From Siphonodentalium dalli (lineage: Eukaryota > Mollusca > Scaphopoda > Gadilida > Siphonodentaliidae), in assembly GCA_032622095.1 (NCBI GenBank), contig CP136068.1:57124025-57188024 (forward strand): 64,000 nucleotides of DNA, read 5' to 3'. The translations under genes and the position numbers were made by a program. Below the pieces are notes generated by a model. It was not told where the DNA came from, searched no databases, and saw nothing but the letters and a program-made list of their open reading frames with translations. Of this stretch, positions 1 through 11,728 are shown piece by piece. The stretch's first letter is position 1, and the number at the start of each line of letters is the position of its first letter.

Positions 1-164
1 GAAGGGTTCCTCTATCATAACGTTTCGAACAATTAATTTTCAGTTGTCTAGCTTACAATTTTAAATATTTGTTAAATATGGGATTTGTGTGTCATCTTGA
101 ACAAGAAAGGCATATGGTCGATGAGTATACAAGCTTAAAGAAGGTCATCTCTATGTATGTGTCT

Positions 165-1378
165 CATACCCCATGGGGATAACGACATGTACCCCTGGCG
201 AACCAGTTAGCTAGTCACTTCTCAATAGATGGTTCGCCAACTCACAAACCTAGCGAACGCATTGACATACGTGGACAACTTCGGCAGTGTTTCGGAGGTT
301 GCTAGCTGTCTCATTCCCTTGGACAGATGCCTACCTGCTAAGGAGAAGACCATAATGTACCGACTACCCACACTTCTTGACCATGATCCTAAGCAAACTG
401 TGTGATGTCCTGCAGTCGTCTCATCGAATAGCTCCCAGCAGAGTAGAACAATACTCGCGGTGCTAGTTTGTGGACATGAATGAAATGAAATGGGCCACGG
501 TATACACCACCCATATATGTTTTTATATAAGAACAATTTATAGTCTCGATGGCAATGGCTGTGAACATTGGGTAACGTGACCTTTATGGTCATATAGCTT
601 TATATATATAACTTTAGAATATAGTAGTTAATTTATGTCATGCAGGAAAATGGTCGGAATGGTGATGTTACCAAGAAATCACTTGGTGTACTCAACGTAT
701 GTTGAACTGAATGCAAGATCTCATCAACTTAACATTCCTCTGGATGTTCTTCACGTTGAACATTTCACCCTTGTGTTGATTGCATTTGTACTTTCTTGGA
801 CCATACCGACCACCACCCAGCGTTAGTATGACATATCAACCAACTATCAACAGCATCACCTTTAAGACTACACCCCAGTCTGGGTGGGGCTTATATAGTA
901 ATAGCCAATGGTACACGCCTTGTCCAGTTGATTAAGAATGGCTTCCAAACGGATGGGAAGATACAATCGTAGCATACAAGGAAAGCAAAGCCATGCATGA
1001 GATCCTGTCTGAATATAAAACATGGTGCAGTCATGGTCCAATTTCATTTACACTACCGTGACACATGCCCACAAACTAGCACCGTGTGTATTGTTATTAT
1101 CTGCTTGGATCTGTTCGGTGAGACGATTGCTGGATGCCAACAAGATTGTTCTTGGGATCATGGTCAAGAAGTGTGGGTATATTATGGTCTTCTACGCCTT
1201 AGCAGAAAGGCATTTGTCAAATGTTAGGCTTTCAACATTCGAAGCCATATACAGAAGTTGTCCGGGTACGTCAGTGCATTAGAAGAGGGTATCTGAATGA
1301 TGAACCATATATTGAGAAGACAGAGAAGTGGCTGGCTGGGAAGATCACCAGTTGTCCGTATTGTTATCCCCATTAGGT
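165..1378. repeat. foldback repeat with ~420 bp imperfect inverted arms
   Basis: The left arm (about 170-600) reappears inverted at about 960-1,378. For example CATGGGGATAAC at 171 pairs with GTTATCCCCATTAGG at 1,364-1,378. The 'CACAAACTAGCACCG...GATCATGGTCAAGAAGTGTGGGTA' tract at 1,070-1,180 pairs with the minus strand of 360-480. The arms are diverged, with small insertions, around a ~350 bp centre. Open frames in the arms (for example 222-593 on the minus strand) have no recognisable domain. It is most likely an old foldback transposon or an inverted duplication; I saw no target duplication. Confidence 0.6.
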
Positions 1379-1379
1379 C

Positions 1380-2045
1380 ACCAAAGCTGAAAATACGCAG
1401 ATAGAGAGGTATACACATCGACCGCATACCTTTCTAGTTTATCGCACAAGATGACGCTCAGATCCCATATGTAGCATCTGAATTATACCATAAGCTATAC
1501 CACGAATGAAGCTCGCCAAGAATAATGATAAGAATTCCCAGCTTTCGAGACAAACACATGAGCTGGACACCGGCATATGTATTGTTTGAAACATTCCGAT
1601 TAGTGGGAGCCTTCTACAAAGAAGTGTAGAAAACTGTGTTGGTGTGAGCGAGATAGATTAATCTGACGAAGAGACGAGAACTGGTCCAGATAATGCTGAA
1701 TGTGGCAAATCAGAATAAGCTCAGGTACTGTTGTTTTGATTCTTGGAAGTCATAATATGACTATTCGGTGCAATTATATATGGTTACGGCCATTATGGGC
1801 GCTTAGTGGAGAATGGATTTCGAAATGCCACATCGCGATTATTAATTGTGGGTTTTCATCCTTCCAGAAGGTTATGACTAATAGAGGGCTTATATTATGT
1901 ACCGTTTCGTCCATACATAACGATATTATGACAAAGTTGAAATTAGTATGTGATAATATTGACTTCTTTTCAATTTCTGGCCATCTTGACTGTGAAAGTT
2001 TGCCAAACTCAAATGAATACTTCATATCAATGTTCCATATAAACA
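1380..2045. other. no recognisable feature
   Basis: This stretch is AT-rich, without a convincing exon, RNA gene or repeat boundary. The open frame at 1,700-2,050 has no family resemblance, and its start and end are not supported by splice or promoter signals. Confidence 0.4.
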
Positions 2046-2049
2046 AGTA

Positions 2050-3030
2050 AATGTGGGCAGAATACCCGTAACAATAACGCCCATCGTAAGAAAGTAAAGG
2101 AATGTGAGCTTGTGTCCAAATTTTGGCCACCATTTTGGCCGCCATCTTCGATTTGGAAAACAATTTCTTGCATGAGATGCAAGGTAATTACTTTACCTCA
2201 GTATTTCCAACTCAACTGTCAGCATGTGTGCAGTTGTCTCGACAATAATGCCCAATGAAGTGAAAATGAGGGAATTTCAGTGATTTTTCAAAATCTGTCC
2301 GCCATTTTGAATTTGGGGGACTTTTATTTGGATATGATATAAGGACAGTTCTTCGCCTAAGTGTTCCCAACTCACAATAGTAAGCAGGTGTGGAGTTTTC
2401 GTGACAATAACGCTCACTGATGTTGAAATCAGCGATTTTCGGCGATTTTTCTATTTCTGGTGGCCATTTTGGCCACCATCTTGGATTTGAATATTCCTCA
2501 ACTCAGTTATAAAAGGAATCCTAGCTCGAGTATCTCCTGCACATATATATGCATTGGGTGTTGTTATGCTAGCAATAACATTCATTGATTCGAAACAATA
2601 CATCGCATTATTAGCGTCGATTTGGCTTTGACCGGATTATACCGGCATTTGGGAAAACGTGATATCGGACAAAAGTATCCCACAATGAATGTATATTATG
2701 GTCCCTGTGTGTTCGTCAATGACTCGTCTATACAATACATGTATAACATCGTGCTAAGATGCCAAAATTTTCCCACAGAGACAAATGAAAGGTGGTGAAA
2801 TGTCAGAAAATAGCATATTTTCACATTTCGGCAGCCATTTTGGCCGCTATATTGGATATTGGTGTCGGATTTTTGGCTAATTTGTAAGGGTTGTATATTA
2901 GCATAACGAATCGAGTGGAAAGTAAGACCGCATGTAGTGTGATATCATCTTTACTATAATGGCGATCAAAGAGACCTGGTGCATATAAAAACAATGACCG
3001 CCATGATGGACGCCATCTTGTCTGGAGTCT
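2050..3030. repeat. degenerate tandem repeat with CCATTTTGGCCGCCAT motif
   Basis: A unit of roughly 170-190 bp recurs with strong drift. Each copy holds a 'GGCCGCCATTTTG'-like box (about 2,128, 2,290, 2,460, 2,830 and 3,000) and phrases such as 'TCCCAACTCA' and 'ACAATAACGC'. Relatives occur at 32,480-32,780 and 35,940-36,330. No coding capacity is seen. Confidence 0.55.
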
Positions 3031-3195
3031 CTATATATACGGCCACTTCTTTTTCTTGTTAACAACCGAACAAAATTAGAGGAGACATTAAGAAAGAAAA
3101 CTGGTGGGGTGAAGTTGAGTCCTGGTGGGCCCGGGTGGGGGATGCAGAGGTTGACCAATATCTCCTGGACTAATACCATATATAAGAATGCTTAC

Positions 3196-3289
3196 TCTGG
3201 CCATCTCTTGGTATCTGAAATCAGCATCATATAGCTCCTCCCTTAGCTTCTTAACTTGTAAGTTAGCATTTACTGCTGCTGATTCACGT
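3196..3289 (-). CDS. CCDC89: CCDC89 near-C-terminal exon
   Basis: The exon is 94 bases, acceptor TTCCAG and donor GTAAGC. One base completes Glu, then 31 codons (RESAAVNANLQVKKLREELY... to ...RYQEMAR) end in phase 0. The stretch ESAAVNANLQVKKL matches vertebrate EAVAVDSNLRVRELQRKV closely, which places this exon about 35 residues from the C-terminus of the vertebrate protein (374 residues in human). The last coding exon should lie further toward the left edge or outside the window. I looked on the minus strand between 1 and 3,190 for a KKHS..LL.KEREL-like tail and did not find one. Confidence 0.9.
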
Positions 3290-4502
3290 CTGGAATTAAA
3301 ATATTACCAAGACAAAAATTAATAAATTCAAAATTTTATGGATACATGTCATAATATATCCATACTAGTTTATATACAGCAATCCAATGTTAGAAGGAGG
3401 CAAGGAGCACAAATAATGAGTTACATAGCAATTATTCATATTTCGAAAATCAACTCATAGGACAGTGCAGCAAAATACATCAAGATACCAAATTATATAT
3501 ATATATCTATCCTGATATACAACACAATTTGACATCAGACTGAGTTGGAATGCAACACATTTTTGCCATGGCATAGGTACAAATTTACATTTGGAAAACT
3601 ATAATTCGACTTTACCCACTCTTAGTAAACTGCAGACCATCAAATGTATTAACAGTGTGACTGACCTAGGCTCCTGCGAATATTTGAACATGATCGAATC
3701 AAATACCGAATCGAATACTACCAAGTATTTGGGAATCAAATAGAATATATCAGTTCGGTGACAGGTAGTGATTAGCGAGAATACCCCATGTTTTGAGGGC
3801 GGTAAATAACATCGTATACAACCATGCATTCTTCATATAGAAATCGGAAGTTTATAAATTTTACAGTTTGTGTTGAATGAATTGTTGTAATATTCGTATT
3901 AGATCCCCGAAAAGAGATCAATGTTCTATGTCGGGAAATTAGATACAACAATCAACCAGAGGACAGTATACATTTAACGATAGTCATCATGTTTAGGTAC
4001 CGTACATATATATATATATCTGCGTTATTACAGAACCGTTGTTTATGCACCAATAACTATATTGAAAAACCTGATTCCAGGTCAGATGGCAATGATAACC
4101 ATTACAGTCCTATTTATTGAAATAGATGTGAATCTATTCTACATGTTCATGTATCAAAGTATGGTATATATCTGGTTCAGTACGGAGTTACATTTGGATT
4201 GTTAACACACACAGAATGAATTTTGAAATGATGTCACTATGTTATTGCTGTCCATATTTAAAAACACAGGTACACCCCACACGCAATCAGAAACAGACAG
4301 CACGTAGATGTTTAGTAATTAAAGTTCCATGTGTATGTTCTGTGTTGGAATGCTGAGATGTGACCTATTTGAAGCTTAGCATTTCACAATTTAATGTGAT
4401 CATATGTATTCCAGTCTGAGCATCAAGCTTAAAAAGATTCACATGAAGACCACTATTTAGTACTGAATGTTGAGTTTCGAATGTTATTATCGGCGATCTT
4501 GG

Positions 4503-7057
4503 TAGTGATGTACCGATTATCGGTATCGGCTATCGGATCGGGCCGATATATGCAAGATATCGGTATCGGCAAAATTTAGTCTCCAGACCAATATCGTTAA
4601 CCGATACATGTCGCGTCCTTTGTGAACGTTGTTACACCAATTCCTACTTTAATATTAAATAAATGACGGGAATTTCCAGAAAAATTAGCGACTATTTTAC
4701 GCACAGGTCAGCCCTCCATCACATACAGTGATATACTATGATGACAACATCCACAGGAGACTGCTGGTACACTCCTGACCCAAATAAACATTTCAAAAGA
4801 TACCGTAGTTCCATACGCTTAATAATTAAAGTTAAACATAAACTGTATACAATTAAAATTACTTGCGAGTAGTGCCGAGTAGCACACGTTGAATGCGAAT
4901 AACTGACACCCCTGGCATTAGCGTGAGAATGGAATCTTCCTATGACTGAATCAGACTGGTGTATCATTTAGTGATGTATTCATGGGGGTGTGGAATTAAT
5001 TCCGCGCCACATGCGACAGTTAGTTGTAGTGCTGAAACGGTTGACCTATTTTTGTAGCCAGTTAACCGTGACGTGTAACCGGATCATAACCGGTTATCCG
5101 CTATTTTCAACCTATGACTTGACACTGATTATTTACATCATAATATGTTTCAATATATCAGCATAATTTGATTTATTAACTGTATGGCAAACTCGCATAG
5201 TGTTTACACAGACAGAGCTTCTATTAAACGAATGTAAATCACCAAACACGAACGTTACAAAGCCACGACGTGTTGACAACTTTGCAGATGACACAGTGAA
5301 CTAAAACTCGCAGTTTTTATAAATAGACGTGTCATGCTTGACCTGTTTGTACTGCACTTGCAATTGTTACCTGACTTGTGATCATTCTCGTCTTGGGAAG
5401 AATATTGTGTGACCTATATACATGTTCGTACATGCAAATATCGGCAGTGTTTTATTTCCATTATAGTGATTGCGGGACTGGCCGATTATTAAGTCATGTG
5501 ACTCAGGTATTCTAACTGCTGGGTGTTCTTTGGCAACTTGAGATTGATAGCATGACTGACATCGATAAACACAATTATGAATTTTGTGAACTTTATGTAG
5601 TTAACAAATGAAAATTTAAAAAACAGCTGAAAACAGTGTTTTCTGTTATAAGATAATCAAATACTGAGAATTTATAGTCATTAGTTGGATGCAAATAAGT
5701 GCGACTGCACGGGAACACCACTTTGATTCGAGTTCATTTTAACTTCATCCACTGAGATTAATAACTCAAACTCAGTAATGTTAAAAGTATAGACCGAGCG
5801 TATCTAAATAGGGTTGGTTCCCAGAGTTTACATTCTGCCAATTTATCTTTGAAATGTGCACAGGCATTTCTTGGGTATCTATGATAGTATGATGATACTG
5901 TCTACAAGTAGTGAGTCGGAGAGTAGATGTCAAATGACCACGCCGTACTGCATTGAAAACGATTGTATTGATCTTTGCCGATGACCCAGTGGCGTCAGAG
6001 CACGCGGTTTACCGGACATCGGAACATCAAAGATGACGTCATGCATCTTTGATGTTTAGCCGCCAATGCCAGACTATGTAATCTGCCATTCATGGAAGAC
6101 TTTTGATCTGAAGGACCTTAACACGTTAGTTTTTTCAGTGACATTGCATGTGTGTATTACATGGCGGTTGACCGGTTAACCGGTTGATCCTAGTTCAACC
6201 GGTTGCCGATGGTAGCCGGTTGTCAACCGGTTATCCGGATATCCGTTTCAGCACTAGTAAGTTGTCACATAGTTATTATCTTCCCAAGGCAAGATCAAAC
6301 GATTATTTGCATGCATTTTATGTCATCGAGTAGGAATCACTAATAAGCCACGTGTTGACAGATGACACAGTAAACTAAAAATCACAGTGTTTATAAATAG
6401 ACAAGTCACACTTGACCAGTTTGATTAAAGTCGTCGCAGTCGTGACTCGCAATTCCTCAATATATAGAAACATCACGTGTTAACAACATTTAAGTGTGTG
6501 TGTTTAAAGTACTTTTGATTCAAATTGATTGACGTTCTGGTATACGATGACTGAAGATGGAGGAGTTGCTTAACTTGTTTGATGGAACCATCCGAAAAAT
6601 CAGAGTGCTCTATGGGCAGGATTTGTATCTGCTGTCATGGGCACTGGGCAGAGAAAATGTCAACAATTTATGCGGGACATTGCTGGTGTTATCAAACGCA
6701 AGTTCAACTTCTGAACAAGATTGAGTTTGGCAAATTGAAATTGAGTCATTGACTCAAATGGATTATGGACTGATTCGGTAAGGCACAGTAACGGAATCAA
6801 ACAAATATTGAGGAAATCTTTTGAATGCAACGAAATATTTAATCATTTTGCCAGGGTTTTTGGGGAACGTAAACTAAATTAACTTTTTTTGTGACCAGGT
6901 TATCAGTTCTTTGCCGACAATACTTTGCAATTTAAAAGACAAATTGATATGGAGTTTTGTTCACGTAAAAGACTTATCGGAATCTGTATCGGATCGGCCG
7001 ATAATTCTACTGAAAATATCGGCTTTTACCGATAACCCCCGTATCATTACAGCACTA
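4503..7057. mobile_element. middle hAT-type element of the nest
   Basis: Ends TAGTGATGTACCGATTATCGG (first 20 bases at 4,503 on) and, read inward from 7,057, TAGTGCTGTAATGATAC with the same subterminal ATCGGTA/GCCGATA boxes. Perfect 8-bp target duplications GATCTTGG lie at 4,495-4,502 and 7,058-7,065. Removing the inner element leaves about 1.3 kb without coding capacity, so it is a non-autonomous hAT. It inserted in the outer element (3,667-7,437). Confidence 0.85.
5027..6256. mobile_element. inner hAT-type element of the nest
   Basis: Perfect 14-bp terminal inverted repeats TAGTGCTGAAACGG (5,027-5,040 and the complement at 6,243-6,256) are followed by subterminal ACCGGTT/AACCGGTT boxes. 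The flanking 8-mers GTTAGTTG (5,019-5,026) and GTAAGTTG (6,257-6,264) match at 7 of 8 positions. The length is 1,230 bp with no coding capacity. Its interior (about 5,265-5,345) shares 'GTGTTGACA', 'GATGACACAGT' and 'TTATAAATAGAC' blocks with the middle element (about 6,350-6,410), so the two are related families. Confidence 0.85.
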
Positions 7058-7542
7058 GATCTTGGTAATGCGTTCCATTTCATCGGTCCTGTTTAGGTGT
7101 ATTTCGTCAAAATATGATCTGTAAACACTCAAAGTCACTACTTTCTAAGATGGATGGAGGTTGGTCAATAAGCCGAAAGGGACCCTCAAGACGAATTACT
7201 CTCATATTCAGGGATGTTTACGTCTCTATTGCAATGTCATGGATGTGTGCTTCTTGCAGAACAATGCATTTCAACCTTCACATTCATGTGTGGTGAATAT
7301 TCGGACATAAAATAACATCGCAAGGATAAACGGAAATATTAGATAGATATTTGCCGCCGATTGTTGAAATGAATACGAATCGAATACTCAGGTCAAATTT
7401 AATATCATTTCGATTACCGAATATTCGCAGGACCCTAGACTGACCCATCATGATAGTTTATATTTGTGAAGCCCGGATTTCGAAATCATTTGTGCCAATC
7501 AGATCTCACTCTAAGAAGAAAGCATCCAATGGAAACGATTAA

Positions 7543-7780
7543 CCCTTCCATGACTGGAGTTTCCTGAAATTTTGCGAAAACTCTGTGCCAATGCATTCTC
7601 TTATGTATGCGAGTCTCCCATAGGTAGCCTTGCATATATAAGAGAATACATTGGCCTAACAATATTTACATTGATCTTGTAAGCCAGTGCATTCTCCTAT
7701 AGGCTCCCTATGAGAGACTCGCAAATAAAAGAGAATGCACTGGCACAGGATCTTTAAATGCTGCACCAGTCATGAAAGGG
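7543..7780. mobile_element. TTAA-flanked piggyBac-type MITE, copy 1
   Basis: The ends are CCCTTCCATGACTGG and the complement of CCCTTTCATGACTGG, flanked on both sides by TTAA (7,539-7,542 and 7,781-7,784). TTAA targets and CCC-starting ends are typical of piggyBac-like elements. The interior carries inverted segments related to 'GTGCCAATGCATTCTCTTAT'. It has no coding capacity. Relatives lie at 38,942-39,105 (opposite orientation) and 45,188-45,431. Confidence 0.8.
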
Positions 7781-7840
7781 TTAACATAATATAATTTTGG
7801 GAAATCCCATATTTATTAAGTGTAATTAAAAAGTACTCAC

Positions 7841-7923
7841 TCAAACTTCAATTGCATATCCTTAACTGACTTCTCCATATCCTGTACTCTGTTCAGAAGC
7901 ATTTTATTCTCACCCTGCTCTTT
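7841..7923 (-). CDS. CCDC89: CCDC89 coiled-coil exon
   Basis: The exon is 83 bases, acceptor TTCTCAG with a good pyrimidine tract and donor GTGAGT. It encodes KEQGENKMLLNRVQDMEKSV...MQLKF and ends in phase 2 with GA, completed to Glu by the next exon. It aligns with the vertebrate NKQAEICQLEEKLE...ERFE segment. The intron that follows (about 4.55 kb) holds the three-level hAT nest (3,667-7,437) and a TTAA-type MITE (7,543-7,780) that ends only 60 bases from this exon. Confidence 0.87.
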
Positions 7924-8094
7924 CTGAGAAGAAAGAAAAATTGACATAAATATCACAATAATTTTTCATGACTCAAAATTCACAAAGGCACACACTATCT
8001 GAATAAGCTTTCTAGTTGCACACTGTTACCTGAGTAATTTTTGTTTTCTGTTTTTCTACATAGACATAGTATCCTAAAAATGGAATACACTTAC

Positions 8095-8231
8095 ATGGAC
8101 AAGTTTCCCGCGAGACATGGCTAGATCCAACATTTCATCTTTCTGTTTTGTCAACTGCTGTATTTTCTGGTTGGCTTCAGTATCTCCACTCATTTTACTA
8201 TCAATTTGGTTTTGCAATTTGTATGTAGCAC
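8095..8231 (-). CDS. CCDC89: CCDC89 coiled-coil exon
   Basis: The exon is 137 bases, acceptor TTTCAG and a consensus donor GTAAGT. Two bases complete a Gly codon from the previous exon, then 45 codons follow (ATYKLQNQIDSKMSGDTEAN... to ...LDLAMSRGKLVH). The end, LDLAMSRGKLVH, matches the vertebrate LQLSIERGKVLQ segment. The exon ends in phase 0, in step with the next exon 171 bases away. That short intron holds no mobile element, unlike the others of this gene. Confidence 0.88.
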
Positions 8232-8439
8232 CTGAAATGATCAATTCACATTGAAGACCCTGCAACAGAACGCGGGATTTAAAATCTGCCCATGGCTTGT
8301 GATCTAACATTGCTCACAGTGATGAATTTATACAATGGTTGCACGGGCGTATAATAAGTTATCTTTAGAATCATTGTTCCTCCAGGGCCATACTTCACCA
8401 TATCCTGGGGTTCATGTTCAATATATGTTAACCAAACAG

Positions 8440-8880
8440 GAAAAAATTATTTTTTATTAGCCCGCAAAAAATGCTGTAGAGAAGACAGGTTTATTGGGGC
8501 AATATTTCTTGTATCCCCTTGTAAAATTGGTATTACCCCGCAAAAAATGCCGTGTCTATATAGAGAAGACAGGATTTACTAGGGTAATATTTCTCGTATC
8601 CCCCTTGTAAAATTGATATTATCACACAAAAAATGCCATCGCTATACAAAGACAGAATATACTAGGATAATATTTCTCGCATACATGTTGTAAAATTTAT
8701 ATTCCCCTAGAAAAATTTCAAGCAGCTATATTCCCTTCATTGTACATGCAAACAATATAACAGATAGATATTAGCCCACAAAAATGTCATCATTATATAG
8801 AGAAGACAGGATTTACTAGGGTATTATTTCTGGTACAGTCCTTGAAAAATTGATATTACCCTGGAAAATGTTTGCCTTCA
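8440..8880. repeat. degenerate ~80-90 bp tandem repeat
   Basis: About four to five copies share 'CGCAAAAAATGC', 'GAGAAGACAGGATTTACTAG', 'AATATTTCT.GTA' and 'TTGTAAAATTGATATTA'. Clear starts are near 8,455, 8,530, 8,620 and 8,770. Spacing is uneven, so copies have gained or lost sequence. It lies in a CCDC89 intron. Confidence 0.65.
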
Positions 8881-8954
8881 AAGGTCATTGTGTAAAGCCA
8901 CGTTGATTTCTGGTGTGTTTGGTTATACTAATACTATTGCCTGATTTATTAAGG

Positions 8955-10192
8955 TTGTGTAATAAAGTAACAAATTTCACCTCCTGGCGAGAATAAGGGA
9001 TTATATTTTTAAATGATATGCTGGAGAATAATGATCGCTTTCTTACATGAGACGATTTACTAAAGATTTATAACATACGCACAAACTTCATCACTCTTAA
9101 TAACATTCAACATCAAATAAAATTACTCACAAAAAAACTTGAGCAGCCTATAACTCAAACTTGCAGCCCCATTTTACCAAATAATTTCATTAAACTGCTT
9201 AAAAACTGTCAAGGAGGACAGGACTTTTATAACATCTTAATCGATATTCCAACTTCTGCAGTAGCACACAGAAAATGGCAAGCGTTATTTCCTGACAACA
9301 CAATTCAATGGTGTAAACTAGATAAACTACCCTTTCTCACGACGCCTGACACAAAGCTACAATGGCTACAATTCTGAATAAACTCACGAATATTATCAAC
9401 TAACATGTTTCTTAAAATGTCCAATTTACAACAAGATGATAAATGCGATAGATGTAAAAGTGAGACAGAAGACATCTCCCACATATTTTGGAACTGTGTT
9501 CACGTTCAGAAATTCATTAAGGAACTCAGCGATTGGGGTAAAATTAACAGCATTGACCTCTGTCCCCAACAGATGACAATGATTCTTGGCTCATCACCAA
9601 CGAATCCGAACTTTATAACGAATATGCTATGGCTTCTAATTAAACAATACATTTATAGGACCAAATTCAAGCCAATTAACTTATCGCTAAATGTTTTTCT
9701 CAAAGAATTGAATTATAGATACCAATGTGAGAAGTATACCGCACGATGCCAATTGAAACAAGAAGAAATTTCGAAAAACTGGTTCCTTTTAGAAAAGGCT
9801 ATACATATACGCACGAGTCAACACAAATAAACTTGAATGTCCTGGAAATTATCTCTTCACCAGTTCAAAAACTCACTCAATTACTATACCCAAGAAATAC
9901 TATTACTGCCCCCCGAGACCAAAATGCCGTCTATAGTTGGATATCGTACCGATGTGCCATACACAGGAACAAAGTTCAAAAGATTAAAATTTTTATTCGA
10001 TTTATCCCTATTCACAATTTCACATGTAAGTCACTGGGAGTGCATATGATGTACGAAAGACGTGTAAATGAAGTGAGCGAGATGTGAGAGAATTGGAAGA
10101 ATGTAACTTTATCTATAATAACATGTACCATGTCTGTATTCACATTCGTTCATTGATGTCTGTTTATTCCAACAAAAAAAAAAAAAAAAGTT
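8955..10192 (+). mobile_element. 5'-truncated L1/Tx1-like non-LTR retrotransposon
   Basis: One plus-strand frame, broken by stops, reads like the C-terminal part of L1/Tx1-clade ORF2. It has FTSWRE*GIIFLNDMLENN, then LLKIYNIRTNFITLNNIQHQ, then a WQALFPD segment and KLQWLQF*INSRILSTNMFL. A cysteine-histidine knuckle follows, CDRCKSETEDISHIFWNC (C-X2-C-X7-H-X4-C, about 9,444-9,497). The open part runs to 9,827. A ~340 bp 3' region then leads to a run of A (10,173-10,189), the likely 3' end. The reverse transcriptase and endonuclease domains are missing, so this is a dead copy. Stops at about 8,989, 9,049 and 9,376 confirm decay. Confidence 0.75.
9405..9830 (+). pseudogene. ORF2 C-terminal remnant of L1/Tx1-like element
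   Basis: This is the longest uninterrupted part of the decayed ORF2 above. It begins inside the protein (the ATG at 9,405 is internal, just after an in-frame TGA at 9,376) and ends at the natural-looking stop after HIRTSQHK. It carries the C-X2-C-X7-H-X4-C knuckle and the downstream MILGSSPTNPN...LLIKQYIYRTKF segment common near the end of L1-clade ORF2 proteins. Confidence 0.7.
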
Positions 10193-10319
10193 GTGTTATT
10201 CATTTACCAATAACATTTTTGAAGCATCTTGCTCTATTTTATATCCACTATCAGATAGTTTCCAAAAGTAAACGAGACCACCAACATCTTGTTAATAGAA
10301 ATTGGGGATAAATATGATA

Positions 10320-10436
10320 CACAGCTTGTTCAGGGTGGGGGGGGGTACGGTGTGGTATGCCCCGGTCGACTTTCATATCTCAACTGGGCCATACCACACT
10401 GTACCCCCCCCCCCCCCCCCCCCCCAACAAGCTGTA
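10320..10436. mobile_element. short foldback element with G/C homopolymer arms
   Basis: ACAGCTTGTTCAGGGTGGGG at the left pairs with CCCCAACAAGCTGT at the right, and GTACGGTGTGGTATG pairs with CATACCACACTGTAC. The two arms close over a loop of about 30 bases. The right arm contains a run of more than 20 C. A TA lies at each edge, compatible with a TA target, but the ends are not identical. It is probably a tiny MITE. Confidence 0.6.
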
Positions 10437-10439
10437 TAA

Positions 10440-11540
10440 ATTATAATTTATGAAAACATAACAATTAATTCTCGAGGTGCATCGCATCCACTCAGTAATT
10501 AGTAGACCTATGGTCACACTATGGAGAATGACATCAGCCCTGGCACATTATTGCATCAGATTCAAACCTGCAATGGTCTAAATTACATGGAGTTAAACCA
10601 GTGTTAGATCAGACAGATGTACCAAACAGGGTGGAGTGATCGCGCATGATATCAGCTCCCATGGGAAATATATTAATCTCAGAGTGTTCCCCGGTGCAGA
10701 TTTAATACCCAGAGTTCAGCATCTATAGATACTACAGTAGCACTGGTCAAATTATTACTAAATTGATACTTAGTGACAACTTTCTGACAATTGGACACTA
10801 TAACAAATGTTACTACTTTTCATAATGAACCAGCACTTTAATATATGAAGCCTGGCCATTTCCTAATGAAATTGAGTCCCATTATCCATCTAAGCTCCTA
10901 AATAATACCGCTCTATAGAATTACTAGAGTAACACTCCAAAGATCACCACCAGATGATGTTACATGAAGCTGTGATGATTAAAAATCTAGAAACTACTTG
11001 CCAGTCTTCATTCTTGGATGGTTACTAGTACCCACAATGTGAAGCCCTATTCTACACAATATATCTGCAGTTGACTTAACTTTGTTGCGAGTGATCTTCA
11101 GATGAACAGGATTCAGATCTATCTGATATCTATTTATAATTAGAATGTGATATGTTTGATAACACACAAAATTTGTCTTAAAATATATATTCCAACTGGC
11201 AACATATCGAAAGCTCTGCGTCGCAGTTGCGATTAAGGTGAAACAAAGACAAAGGAAGATGCCACCGCACCAGAGATGCTGTAGTCAAGTTATGGCATTA
11301 GGAAATTTGTGCTCGAGTACAATAATTACAGTCAAAATCAAATAAAATTTGTTGGAATTCAAACGGAAGTGCGGAAAACAATCTAGAGACATATTTCATG
11401 AAATAAAGTTCAGAAATGACAGGTTTTCAATTTTTAACTCATCCAAGATAAATTCATGAGTAAATTGGTCAAAAATTTATGTCTGTTGGGGTTATTGAGC
11501 TTACGTCACAAAATTTGCACCATATCACACTTACATATGT
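10440..11540. other. CCDC89 intron without recognised feature
   Basis: Intronic AT-rich sequence between the foldback at 10.3 kb and the minisatellite at 11.5 kb. I saw no exon, RNA gene or element end. Confidence 0.5.
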
Positions 11541-11543
11541 ATG

Positions 11544-11618
11544 TTGCAACACAGGTGGACAGTGTACGTCGCAACACAGGTGGACAGTGTGGGTCGCAAC
11601 ACAGGTGGACAGGCAGAT
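11544..11618. repeat. 25-bp minisatellite, three copies
   Basis: The unit GCAACACAGGTGGACAGTGT plus five bases is present three times, with a fixed 25-bp period and few differences. It lies about 110 bp from a CCDC89 exon. Confidence 0.85.
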
Positions 11619-11728
11619 GCACACAAGTCATTCATCAAACAATAAATTCAGTTTGCTACACAACTCATCCAAATATAAACCAGTGATCACTTACTATGTT
11701 GATAAAATGAGTGTGCATGTTGTCTGAC

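Larger units (their letters stand above)
3667..7437. mobile_element. outer hAT-type element of a three-level nest
   Basis: Terminal inverted repeats TAGGCTCCTGCGAATATT (3,667 on) and the complement of its partner ending at 7,437 (TAGGGTCCTGCGAATATT read inward) differ by one base. Perfect 8-bp target duplications GACTGACC lie at 3,659-3,666 and 7,438-7,445. An 8-bp duplication with TAGGG-type ends is characteristic of the hAT superfamily. Subterminal GAATCGAATACT-like boxes occur at both ends. After removing the inner insertion and its duplicated target, the element would be about 1.2 kb, so it is non-autonomous. It sits in a CCDC89 intron. Confidence 0.88.

Noticed and set aside
11456-11727. 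Open frames with TGGQC-type repeated peptides at 11.5 kb
   Set aside because: Generated by the 25-bp minisatellite; lies in a CCDC89 intron and opposite to the gene.
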